From Thermohalobaculum sp039187815 (GTDB taxonomy: Bacteria; Pseudomonadota; Alphaproteobacteria; Rhodobacterales; Rhodobacteraceae): 64,000 bases of DNA. Under the pieces are notes generated by a model. That model did no database searches. It was given only the letters and a program-made list of their open reading frames with translations, and had not been told where the DNA came from. The position numbers and the translations under genes were made by a program. Below are positions 57,987 to 64,000 of this stretch, one piece after another; within the stretch, counting starts at the first letter, position 1; every line of letters starts with the position of its first letter. The stretch is taken from NCBI GenBank assembly GCA_039187815.1, contig JBCCZI010000001.1:1-64000 (forward strand), given 5' to 3'.

Positions 57987-58967
57987 ATGCTGAGCCGCGT
58001 CGCCGAGAGCCTGTTCTGGATGTCGCGTTATGTCGAGCGGGCCGAGAATGTCGCCCGCCTGCTTGATGCGGGCCGGCGCATGATGACCGTGCCGACCAGC
58101 GCGGAGGCGCGCTCGGCCGAATGGTCGTCGATCGTGATCGCGGCGGGATGCTCCGAGACCTTTCCTGATCCGCTTGAAACCGCGACACAGCGCTCGGTCG
58201 CGCAACATCTGGTCTTTGATCCGGAGAATCCATCCTCGATCCGCTCGTCGCTGCACGCGGCGCGCGAGAATGCGCGGGCGGTGCGCCAGGCGATCACCTC
58301 GGATGTCTGGGCGGCGGTGAACGAATCGTGGATCGATATGCGGGCGCGCTCCCCGGCCTCGATCGTCGGCGGTGGGTTCGCGCAGTTTCTCGACTGGACC
58401 AAGACGCAAGGCCAGCGTTTTCGCGGGGGGATCGAGAACACGCTGCTGCGCGATGCTGGCTATAACTTCATCCGGCTCGGCCAATATGTTGAGCGCCTGG
58501 ATGCGACCGCTCGCCTGCTCGATGTGAAGTATCACGTGCTGCTGCCTGCCCATGCGCAGGTCGGCGGCGTGATCGATGAGGGGCAGTGGCTGCAGATCCT
58601 GCGTGCGGCGAACTCCGCCCGGGCCTACCGCCATGTCTACCGGGCGCCGGTCAGCCCCAACCGGGTGGTCCACTTCCTGGTGCTCAGCCAGCTCTCGCCG
58701 CGATCGCTGCGCAATTCTGCGAACATGATCGTGCGGCATCTGGATTTGCTTAAGGCCTATACCGACCGCTCCGAGGCCTGCCATTTCAAAGCCTATGCCA
58801 TGGTCGCGCGCCTCGATGACATGAGCGTCGAGGACATCTTCCAGTTCGGGCTGCACGAGTTCCTGACTGAGCGGATCCAGGAGAACAACCTCTTGGCCAT
58901 GGCGATCGCCGATGCTTACGGCTTCGGCGGACGGGAGCCAGCGCCGGTTCGCACCCAAGAGGCCTGA
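57987..58967 (+). CDS. Alpha-E domain protein (Anbu system)
   Basis: 326-residue all-helical protein of the alpha-E family, an invariant companion of circularly permuted ATP-grasp and Anbu genes. The N-terminus MLSRVAESLFWMSRYVERAE is diagnostic, with LLRDAGYNFIRLGQYVERLD as the second half of an internal repeat. GGAGG stands shortly before the ATG, and the gap from the ATP-grasp stop is 19 bases. The residues added by the longer open frame (57885-57986) are antisense-like and not used. The biochemical role is unproven. Confidence 0.9.
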   Translation: MLSRVAESLFWMSRYVERAENVARLLDAGRRMMTVPTSAEARSAEWSSIVIAAGCSETFPDPLETATQRSVAQHLVFDPENPSSIRSSLHAARENARAVRQAITSDVWAAVNESWIDMRARSPASIVGGGFAQFLDWTKTQGQRFRGGIENTLLRDAGYNFIRLGQYVERLDATARLLDVKYHVLLPAHAQVGGVIDEGQWLQILRAANSARAYRHVYRAPVSPNRVVHFLVLSQLSPRSLRNSANMIVRHLDLLKAYTDRSEACHFKAYAMVARLDDMSVEDIFQFGLHEFLTERIQENNLLAMAIADAYGFGGREPAPVRTQEA

Positions 58968-59035
58968 GGCGCGGCGCCTTTCCCAGGACAGCGTGTTCTG
59001 TTAGTCCATAGGGCCATCGGCTTGTGGAGTGTCCC

Positions 59036-59866
59036 TTGACCTATTGCGTTGCCATCAAGCTCGACACCGGCCTTGTTTGTCTGTCGGACACCCGCACCAA
59101 TGCGGGCCTCGACAACATTGCCCGGTTCCGCAAGATGTTCACTTGGCAGGTGCCGGGTGAGCGTGTGATCGTGATGATGACCTCCGGCAATCTCGCGGTC
59201 ACCCAAGCGGTCATCAGCCAGATCCAGGAAGGTCTCGACTATCCCAAAGAGGGGCTCGAGACGATCTTCACAGCGCCCACGATTTTCCGGGCCGCTGAGG
59301 TGGTGGGCACCACCATGCGCAATGTGATGGTGCAGTACGGCACGTCGATCACCGCCTCGGGCGGGGCTGCCGAGAGCTCGATCGTGCTCGCAGGGCAACG
59401 ACGCGGCGGGGATCTGAGGCTTTATCTCATCTACTCAGCCGGCAATTTCATTGAGGCGACCGCGGACACTCCATTCTTCCAGATCGGAGAGCACAAATAC
59501 GGCAAGCCGATCCTGGACCGCGTGATCACGCCTCAGACGGCGGTCGAGGATGGGATTACGGCCGTTCTCTTATCGATGGACTCGACACTGCGCTCCAATC
59601 TCTCCGTCGGTATGCCTTTGGATATGGCGGTAGTCCGGCGCGATGTTTTCGAGTTCGACCAACTCCGTCGGATCGAGCCTGATGATTCGCGCTTCCACGC
59701 ATTGTCGGATGCCTGGTCCGGGGCGCTGCGCCGGGCTTTCACCGAGGTGCGCGACCACTCCCTCGAAATGGGAAGCCCGGCCATGGGGACCGATTTGCGC
59801 CGCGCGGTGGCGAGAGAACCGGCCAAGGCACCGAGCGAACTCGGCAATCCGCGCATGGGCGACTGA
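59036..59866 (+). CDS. Anbu, proteasome-like Ntn-hydrolase
   Basis: 276-residue ancestral-beta-subunit (Anbu) protein related to HslV and 20S proteasome beta subunits. With the TTG start at 59036 the product is M-TYCVAIKLDTGLVCLSDTR, so after Met removal Thr1 is the N-terminal nucleophile, with Asp17 (SDTRTNAG) and Lys32 (RFRKM) as the expected partners. GGAG 6 bases before the TTG and the need for Thr1 rule out the upstream GTG at 59024. It is the last gene of the ATP-grasp/alpha-E/Anbu set. Peptide-processing role is inferred; no unfoldase ATPase gene adjoins. Confidence 0.9.
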   Translation: MTYCVAIKLDTGLVCLSDTRTNAGLDNIARFRKMFTWQVPGERVIVMMTSGNLAVTQAVISQIQEGLDYPKEGLETIFTAPTIFRAAEVVGTTMRNVMVQYGTSITASGGAAESSIVLAGQRRGGDLRLYLIYSAGNFIEATADTPFFQIGEHKYGKPILDRVITPQTAVEDGITAVLLSMDSTLRSNLSVGMPLDMAVVRRDVFEFDQLRRIEPDDSRFHALSDAWSGALRRAFTEVRDHSLEMGSPAMGTDLRRAVAREPAKAPSELGNPRMGD

Positions 59867-59996
59867 TCGGGTCTCATCGCGTTTTACAACCTTCCCATAT
59901 GGCGTTCAGGGTTTTGCAACCCGTGCCATGCAGCCTTCCAGGAGTGTTGCGGCTTGCCTGTTCGGGCGGCCCGAGCCGATCGGGAGGCAGTGGAAC

Positions 59997-60086
59997 ATGG
60001 TCAGAGCACACATGGCCCAGGAGCGGATCGACGATCCGGTCCCCATGCGGCTCGCCGCCTCGACCTCGGTGCCGACCAGCGCATGA
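59997..60086 (+). CDS. Possible 29-aa leader peptide
   Basis: MVRAHMAQERIDDPVPMRLA and nine more residues, with GGGAGG 9 bases before the ATG. Its stop overlaps the start of the GGDEF-EAL gene (ATGA). Since the GGDEF-EAL ATG has a poor ribosome-binding site of its own, this small frame could set its translation rate. Could also be chance. Confidence 0.3.
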   Translation: MVRAHMAQERIDDPVPMRLAASTSVPTSA

Positions 60087-61840
60087 CGAAAATGACAGGG
60101 CCAACGTCATCCGCGGAGCCGACCGCGTCCGATCTGGCGCATCCGCTGCCGTCCGAAGCATTCGTGCGCTTGGCGTTCGAGTTTAGCGAGCCGGTGGCCC
60201 TGATCGACCGGCGAGGCCAGCTCCGATGGTCCAACGCGCCCTTCCGCGCCGCCCTCGGCCCTGAGGTTGACGGCGTCACGCTAGAGACCGCGCTCGCGTC
60301 CCGTCGCCCGCTCGATCAAACCGGGCTGCGGAAGGCCGTCGCGCAAAGTCAGCCATCCCGCATCGAAGTGTACCTGCAGCGGGAAGACAAGGCGCGGACG
60401 GTCGATGTCGCGCTCGGAGCGCTGGATACAGAAACCGGACTGCGTAGCGTCTTTTTGCACGACGTCACAGCAACGCGGCAAACCGCAGAGGCAATCGCCC
60501 GGGCCGAGGCGCGGTGTGATCAACAAAACCTGCATGATCCGCTGAGCGGTCTATTCAATCGCCGCGGACTTTTGCGCCAGCTCTCGGATGCCATGCGCAA
60601 GGCCGAGGAGACGCGAAGCAATATTGGGCTGTGCTTGGTCGATCTCGACCGGTTCCGCATGCTGAATGAGACGCGCGGCTATGAGGTGGGCGACGAGTTG
60701 CTGGTCGAATGCGCCGATCGGTTGCGCCGTCTTGCCGAGCCAGGGCAGATCCTCGCGCGGATCGGGGGCGATTTGTTCGCTCTGGTCGCCACCGAGGTCA
60801 AAGATCTCGACGCTTTCCACGCCAAGGCCGTGCGGATGCGCGATGCGCTGGGCCATGAGGTCAGCCTGCGAGAAGGGCGCTGGGCGATGTCTGTGCGCCT
60901 GGGGTTGGCCTTTGCCGCGCCGGAAGAAATCGACCCTGCGACCCTTCTCATCCATGCCGAGGCCGCCCTTGCCGATGCCAAGAGCACGCCGGGCGGGGAT
61001 ATTGGGCTCTTCTCGCCCGCGACCGGACAGCGCTATGCTGATCGCAGCCGGTTGTCCGAGGAGATCCGCGCTGCGGTCGAGCAGGGAGAGTTCGTCGCCT
61101 GTTTTCAGCCGCAAGTGGAACTTGCGAGCGGCCGCGTCGCCGGGTTCGAAGCGCTGGTGCGATGGAAGCATCCAGAGCGCGGGTTGCTCGAGCCGTTCTA
61201 CTTCCTCGACATCGCCGATCAGCTCGGCCTCGAAAGTGCCATTGACGCGGCGATGCTCGAACAGGCGCTCGACGGTCTGGTGACGATGCGCGCCGCGGGT
61301 CACACGGTCCCGCGGGTCGCAATCAACTTCTCTGCCCGGACCATGCGCGAGGGCGACCGGGTCGACTATCTGCTTTGGGCGCTCGAGCAGCGTGACCTTG
61401 CCCCGAAGGATGTGGTCGTCGAGGTCCACGAGTCCACGTTGATCACCGATGACGACGATCCGGCCGTCCAGACGATCGACCGCCTGGCCCGCAGCGGCGT
61501 GCGTGTCGAGCTCGACGATTTTGGCACGGGCTATGCGGCGCTCTCAAATGTCGCCCGGCTGAACATCCAGGCGCTGAAGATCGATCGGTCTCTGGTCAGC
61601 CTGATGCTCGGGCATCAAGCCAGTGCGGCGGTCGTCAGTGTCATCATCGCGCTCGCCAAGCAAATCGGCCTGTTGGTGATCGCCGAGGGGATCGAGAGCG
61701 CGGATGAGGCGGATGAGCTGGCCAGACTTGGGTGCCATACGGGGCAGGGCTACTGGTACAGCCGGCCTCTGCCGTTGGAGCATGCGCTGACCTGGCTCGA
61801 GCGTTCTCGCCGCAGTGGCGCCCGCCGCATGATCGGCTGA
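60083..61840 (+). CDS. PAS-GGDEF-EAL protein, probable c-di-GMP phosphodiesterase
   Basis: 585-residue cytoplasmic signalling protein. A PAS-like N-terminal domain (about 25-130, with DRRGQLRWSNAPFRAALG) leads to a GGDEF domain (about 150-310) whose motif reads GGDLF (228-232), so cyclase activity is probably lost. The EAL domain (about 325-570) is intact: EAL in GFEALVRWKHP (Glu356), AINFSARTMREG, the DDFGTG loop and KIDRSL. c-di-GMP degradation is therefore likely, with the GGDEF part perhaps sensing GTP. ATG 60083 is used. A TTG at 59954 has a good AGGAG but its frame reads poorly there. Confidence 0.85.
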   Translation: MTKMTGPTSSAEPTASDLAHPLPSEAFVRLAFEFSEPVALIDRRGQLRWSNAPFRAALGPEVDGVTLETALASRRPLDQTGLRKAVAQSQPSRIEVYLQREDKARTVDVALGALDTETGLRSVFLHDVTATRQTAEAIARAEARCDQQNLHDPLSGLFNRRGLLRQLSDAMRKAEETRSNIGLCLVDLDRFRMLNETRGYEVGDELLVECADRLRRLAEPGQILARIGGDLFALVATEVKDLDAFHAKAVRMRDALGHEVSLREGRWAMSVRLGLAFAAPEEIDPATLLIHAEAALADAKSTPGGDIGLFSPATGQRYADRSRLSEEIRAAVEQGEFVACFQPQVELASGRVAGFEALVRWKHPERGLLEPFYFLDIADQLGLESAIDAAMLEQALDGLVTMRAAGHTVPRVAINFSARTMREGDRVDYLLWALEQRDLAPKDVVVEVHESTLITDDDDPAVQTIDRLARSGVRVELDDFGTGYAALSNVARLNIQALKIDRSLVSLMLGHQASAAVVSVIIALAKQIGLLVIAEGIESADEADELARLGCHTGQGYWYSRPLPLEHALTWLERSRRSGARRMIG

Positions 61841-61843
61841 GGC

Positions 61844-62317
61844 CTATGCGGGGCCGACTGGATTTCCCATGGCGAGCCGACCGGGCCGGCTGACGCGGGC
61901 CGTCATGCCTCCGTGCCCACGCATGGCGGAGTAGCCGCCCGGCCCAAGCGCGGCCTCCATCCGGGAACAGGGAGCGCAGGGGCCGGTGATCTCGATCACC
62001 GCAGCTCCGATCTGGATGCGGCGCCCGCGCAGCGCCAACAGGTTGATCCCGGTCACCGCGATGTTCCGGCGCAGCAAAGTAAAGGAGACTTCCGCGCGGC
62101 TGAGCGCTGCGATCACCGGCAGATGCTCGGCTTGGATCAAGGTGAGGGCCCGTTTACCCGCGCGCGCATGATCGCCGACCAACCCGTCCTCTGCCAGCTC
62201 CGCCGCCTCAACGGACACCATGTCAGCGCGCCTCGCCTGACGCAGACCGATCCAGCTCACCGATCCCGATCCGGCATGGCGCGCCATAAGCGCTCCGAGT
62301 GGCGTGGTTGAATCCAA
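61844..62317 (-). CDS. MOSC-domain protein
   Basis: 157-residue protein consisting of one MOSC (molybdenum cofactor sulfurase C-terminal) domain. Typical features are LAEDGLVGDHARAGKRALTLIQAEHL, RRNIAVTGINLLAL and a Cys in ITGPCAPCSRMEAALG followed by MRGHGGMTARV. MOSC proteins bind molybdenum or pyridoxal cofactors or handle sulfur. No Mo-enzyme gene is close. It converges on the GGDEF-EAL gene with only 3 bases between stops. Confidence 0.88.
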   Translation of the reverse strand: MDSTTPLGALMARHAGSGSVSWIGLRQARRADMVSVEAAELAEDGLVGDHARAGKRALTLIQAEHLPVIAALSRAEVSFTLLRRNIAVTGINLLALRGRRIQIGAAVIEITGPCAPCSRMEAALGPGGYSAMRGHGGMTARVSRPGRLAMGNPVGPA

Positions 62318-62407
62318 GGCCTGCCTCGTCGCTGTGCGATCCTATCATTGCAACTTTGACCCGCCCCCGGATATCCGGTCAACGGCGGAAGAGACCCGGC
62401 GGTGGTA

Positions 62408-63058
62408 TCAGCCCGCGTCGCCCTGGCCGCTCTCCGCGGTCTCGGTTTCCTGCTGCGTCGGGGGCGTGTAGTTCTCTGGCGCGGCGATGACATCGGCAGG
62501 GGTCGAGCTGCAGTTGGTGGCCAGATCGGCAAAGGTGCACCCGGTGTTCTCGATCGGCGGCACGGCCGAGATGTAGCGGGCGGTGTCGCGCGAGGGCAGG
62601 GTCAACACGGTGGCCACATCCGTCTCGCTGGTGAACGCGTTGATGAATGAGAGCATCCCGTTGTTCAGTGTGATCTGCGCGCTGACCGAGACTTGATAGA
62701 AGGGAGTGCGCAGGGCGCCGTTCGACAGATCACCCGTCACGGTATAGGCGAAGTTGATGTCCTCGATGCTGGTGCCGAGACGCTCCGCGATCAGAGTGGC
62801 CGCGCGGTTGACGAAGGGCTGGTAGAGTTGCGGGGGATCCGCTTCGGTCGCGCCTGGCCAGGCTGGCGAGTTTGCCAGCAGCTGGACGGCATCGGCCACG
62901 GCGCTGTCGAGTTGCTCGCGCTTCGAAAGGGCCTCGCCATACTCGGCAAAGATCACCAGCGGCCCGAGCAGCAACGGCAGTGCGACGACAAACTCCATGC
63001 TTGCCGTGCCATCTTCGTCATCGAGAAAGCCTCTCAGCCCTCGCCATGCTCGGTTCAT
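62408..63058 (-). CDS. Lone TadE-like pilus-assembly protein
   Basis: 216-residue protein. The N-terminus GFLDDEDGTASMEFVVALPL carries the Gly/Ser-Glu pseudopilin-type pattern at the head of one hydrophobic helix, as in TadE/TadG proteins. The remainder is periplasmic and includes two Cys residues (GCTFADLATNC) that may form a disulfide, and an acidic Thr/Glu-rich tail. No other tad genes are in the window. The start MNRAWRGLRGF is used. Confidence 0.75.
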   Translation of the reverse strand: MNRAWRGLRGFLDDEDGTASMEFVVALPLLLGPLVIFAEYGEALSKREQLDSAVADAVQLLANSPAWPGATEADPPQLYQPFVNRAATLIAERLGTSIEDINFAYTVTGDLSNGALRTPFYQVSVSAQITLNNGMLSFINAFTSETDVATVLTLPSRDTARYISAVPPIENTGCTFADLATNCSSTPADVIAAPENYTPPTQQETETAESGQGDAG

Positions 63059-63509
63059 GTCGGTCCACCCATTCGTCCGGTTGCGACCGCTTGGCTGTAG
63101 CCGCACCGTCCTTCGTTTGCCGATGCCCACGCCGTGCGCCCTCCAGGACGACATGGGATCCGTCGATCATGCCCGCGCGGGCTAGGGCCTCGCAGCAGAT
63201 CCAGAGATCCACGCCCAGACGGCCCGCCTGCATCACGCGGCTCTGCCGGCCCAACCGGGCCCATCCATCACTCTATGCACAGGATACGATGAACAAATAC
63301 GCCGTCGCCGGAGGCCAAATCGCCGTTCTCGGGGCTCCGGTGGGCTTCGACGGCCTATCGCGCCGCCGACTGCGCCACGCTGGAGTGTCGTCCCAATCGC
63401 CTAAACAAATGGTAACCGCTGGCTGCGCATCTGGTGCTGCCAGCCACGAAAGGACGCGTTTGTGCAGGGTCTGGGAAGGGGCTCAGGCGGCGCGACCGCA
63501 GCAAGGCGC
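63059..63509. other. Intergenic region without a recognised gene
   Basis: About 450 bases between the TadE-like gene and the terminator of the DUF2853 gene. A plus-strand frame from about 63289 (MNKYAVAGGQIAVLGAPVG and onward) lacks a ribosome-binding site and resembles no family. Nothing else is supported. Confidence 0.5.
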
Positions 63510-63535
63510 AACGTGAGCCCCCTCAGGCTCACGTT
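63510..63535. terminator. Hairpin downstream of the DUF2853 gene
   Basis: Perfect 10-bp inverted repeat AACGTGAGCC / GGCTCACGTT with a 6-base loop, 25 bases after the stop of the minus-strand gene. On the minus strand it is followed by GCGCC rather than a T-tract. Probable 3'-end structure. Confidence 0.6.
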
Positions 63536-63560
63536 TCGGTCGGAGTGCGGCCGACGCCGC

Positions 63561-63902
63561 TCAGCCGTAGACGGCTTCCTTGCCGAAGTGCTTCGTCAAC
63601 AGGTAGTACATCACCGCCCGATACTTGTTGCGGTTCGACTTCCCATAGGTCGCGACCGCAGCGGCGATGCCTTCGTCGAGTGCTGGGCCGTCGGCCAAGC
63701 CCAGCTTCTTGATGAGGAAGTTCTTTTTGACGCGCTCCAGCTCGGCAGGATCGGAACTCGACACCGTTGAGGCGTCATCATTGTAGATGGTGGGTCCGCA
63801 CCCGATCGTGACCTTGGTCAGCAGATCCAGATCGGGATCCATACTGCATTTCTTCTTAAGATCATCAGCATATTTTTTGATCAGCTCGTCGCGTTTGCTC
63901 AT
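63561..63902 (-). CDS. DUF2853-family protein
   Basis: 113-residue soluble protein closely matching DUF2853: MSKRDELIKKYADDLKKK, then DLLTKVTIGCGPTIYNDDAS, KKNFLIKKLGLADGP and NRNKYRAVMYYLLTKHFGKE, ending in AVYG. The family is widespread in bacteria and its function is unknown. It is rich in Lys and uses less GC-biased codons than its neighbours. It appears monocistronic, with a good hairpin downstream and a promoter expected in 63903-64000. Confidence 0.92.
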   Translation of the reverse strand: MSKRDELIKKYADDLKKKCSMDPDLDLLTKVTIGCGPTIYNDDASTVSSSDPAELERVKKNFLIKKLGLADGPALDEGIAAAVATYGKSNRNKYRAVMYYLLTKHFGKEAVYG

Positions 63903-64000
63903 GGTTCAGCTCCTTATCACTGCCTCCCTTTTGGCGGCACTTTGCTGCGCCGCCGGTGCCGATCATGACGCAATCGTCGCTTCTGTACAGTGTTTTTCAC

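Noticed and set aside
59024..59035. GTG start for the Anbu gene
   Set aside because: It would bury the catalytic Thr inside the chain, and GGAG is correctly spaced for the TTG at 59036.
63289..63516. 76-codon plus-strand frame in the gap before the DUF2853 gene
   Set aside because: No ribosome-binding site, Arg/Ser-rich composition after the first 20 residues, and it runs into the terminator hairpin.

Overview
The window looks like chromosomal DNA of a Rhodobacterales-type alphaproteobacterium. The sequence is GC-rich. Several gene neighbourhoods are ones I associate with that group: secA divergent from a parvulin-type isomerase gene followed by argJ and mutT, a FdxB-type ferredoxin, two adenosylcobalamin-dependent ribonucleotide reductases, a GN-class sortase with one substrate, and an Anbu proteasome-like locus. 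No species can be named from the sequence alone. I found no rRNA, tRNA, CRISPR array or intact mobile element. The only mobile trace is the C-terminal end of an IS66-type transposase at the extreme left edge.

Layout. 1-500: IS66 remnant and a probably frameshifted gene fragment. 501-4865: ugpBAEC glycerol-3-phosphate importer (minus strand), with a strong inverted repeat upstream of ugpB. 5080-10068: minus-strand run secG, GT39 (ArnT-like) glycosyltransferase, GT2 (dolichol-phosphate-mannose-synthase-like) glycosyltransferase, LAB_N membrane protein and an orphan peptide-type binding protein. This suggests envelope-lipid glycan modification. 10203-16123: small membrane proteins, an SDR without its catalytic Tyr/Lys, Nudix hydrolase plus CCA-adding enzyme, a DM13 lipoprotein, an ABM-domain protein and rpsD. 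16157-18906: GN sortase and its VIT-VWA substrate. 19140-23765: MFS, MATE, ferredoxin, FG-GAP protein and gamma-glutamyl-GABA hydrolase family, in tightly coupled order. 23785-26474: isomerase, argJ, mutT (minus). 26743-34246: secA, a roughly 740-base leader or intergenic region with small ORFs and inverted repeats, long nrdJ and a coupled 113-aa protein, closed by an intrinsic terminator.

34512-37128: ubiH-type hydroxylase, tadA, pseudouridine synthase. 37169-40332: yjbH/yjbF exopolysaccharide pair. 40508-46172: second, shorter nrdJ, CaiB/BaiF CoA-transferase, glutathione transferase and a solitary EboE-like TIM-barrel gene preceded by a long hairpin. 46113-52274: a compact five-gene minus-strand operon made of two coiled-coil proteins, a DUF6384-type membrane protein, an AlgI-like MBOAT acyltransferase and an AlgJ/AlgX-like partner. 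This is the best candidate in the window for an undescribed system. 52411-59866: an orphan Lys-rich protein and the Anbu system (DUF2126 transglutaminase, circularly permuted ATP-grasp, alpha-E, Anbu protease). 59997-63902: possible leader peptide, GGDEF-EAL protein with a broken GGDEF motif, MOSC protein, lone TadE-like protein and DUF2853 protein.

Many genes overlap by ATGA, GTGA or TTGA, so translational coupling is common. Start sites were chosen from visible Shine-Dalgarno sequences where the longest frame was clearly too long. Family names come from reading the translated sequence by eye and from general knowledge of the families. No searches were run.
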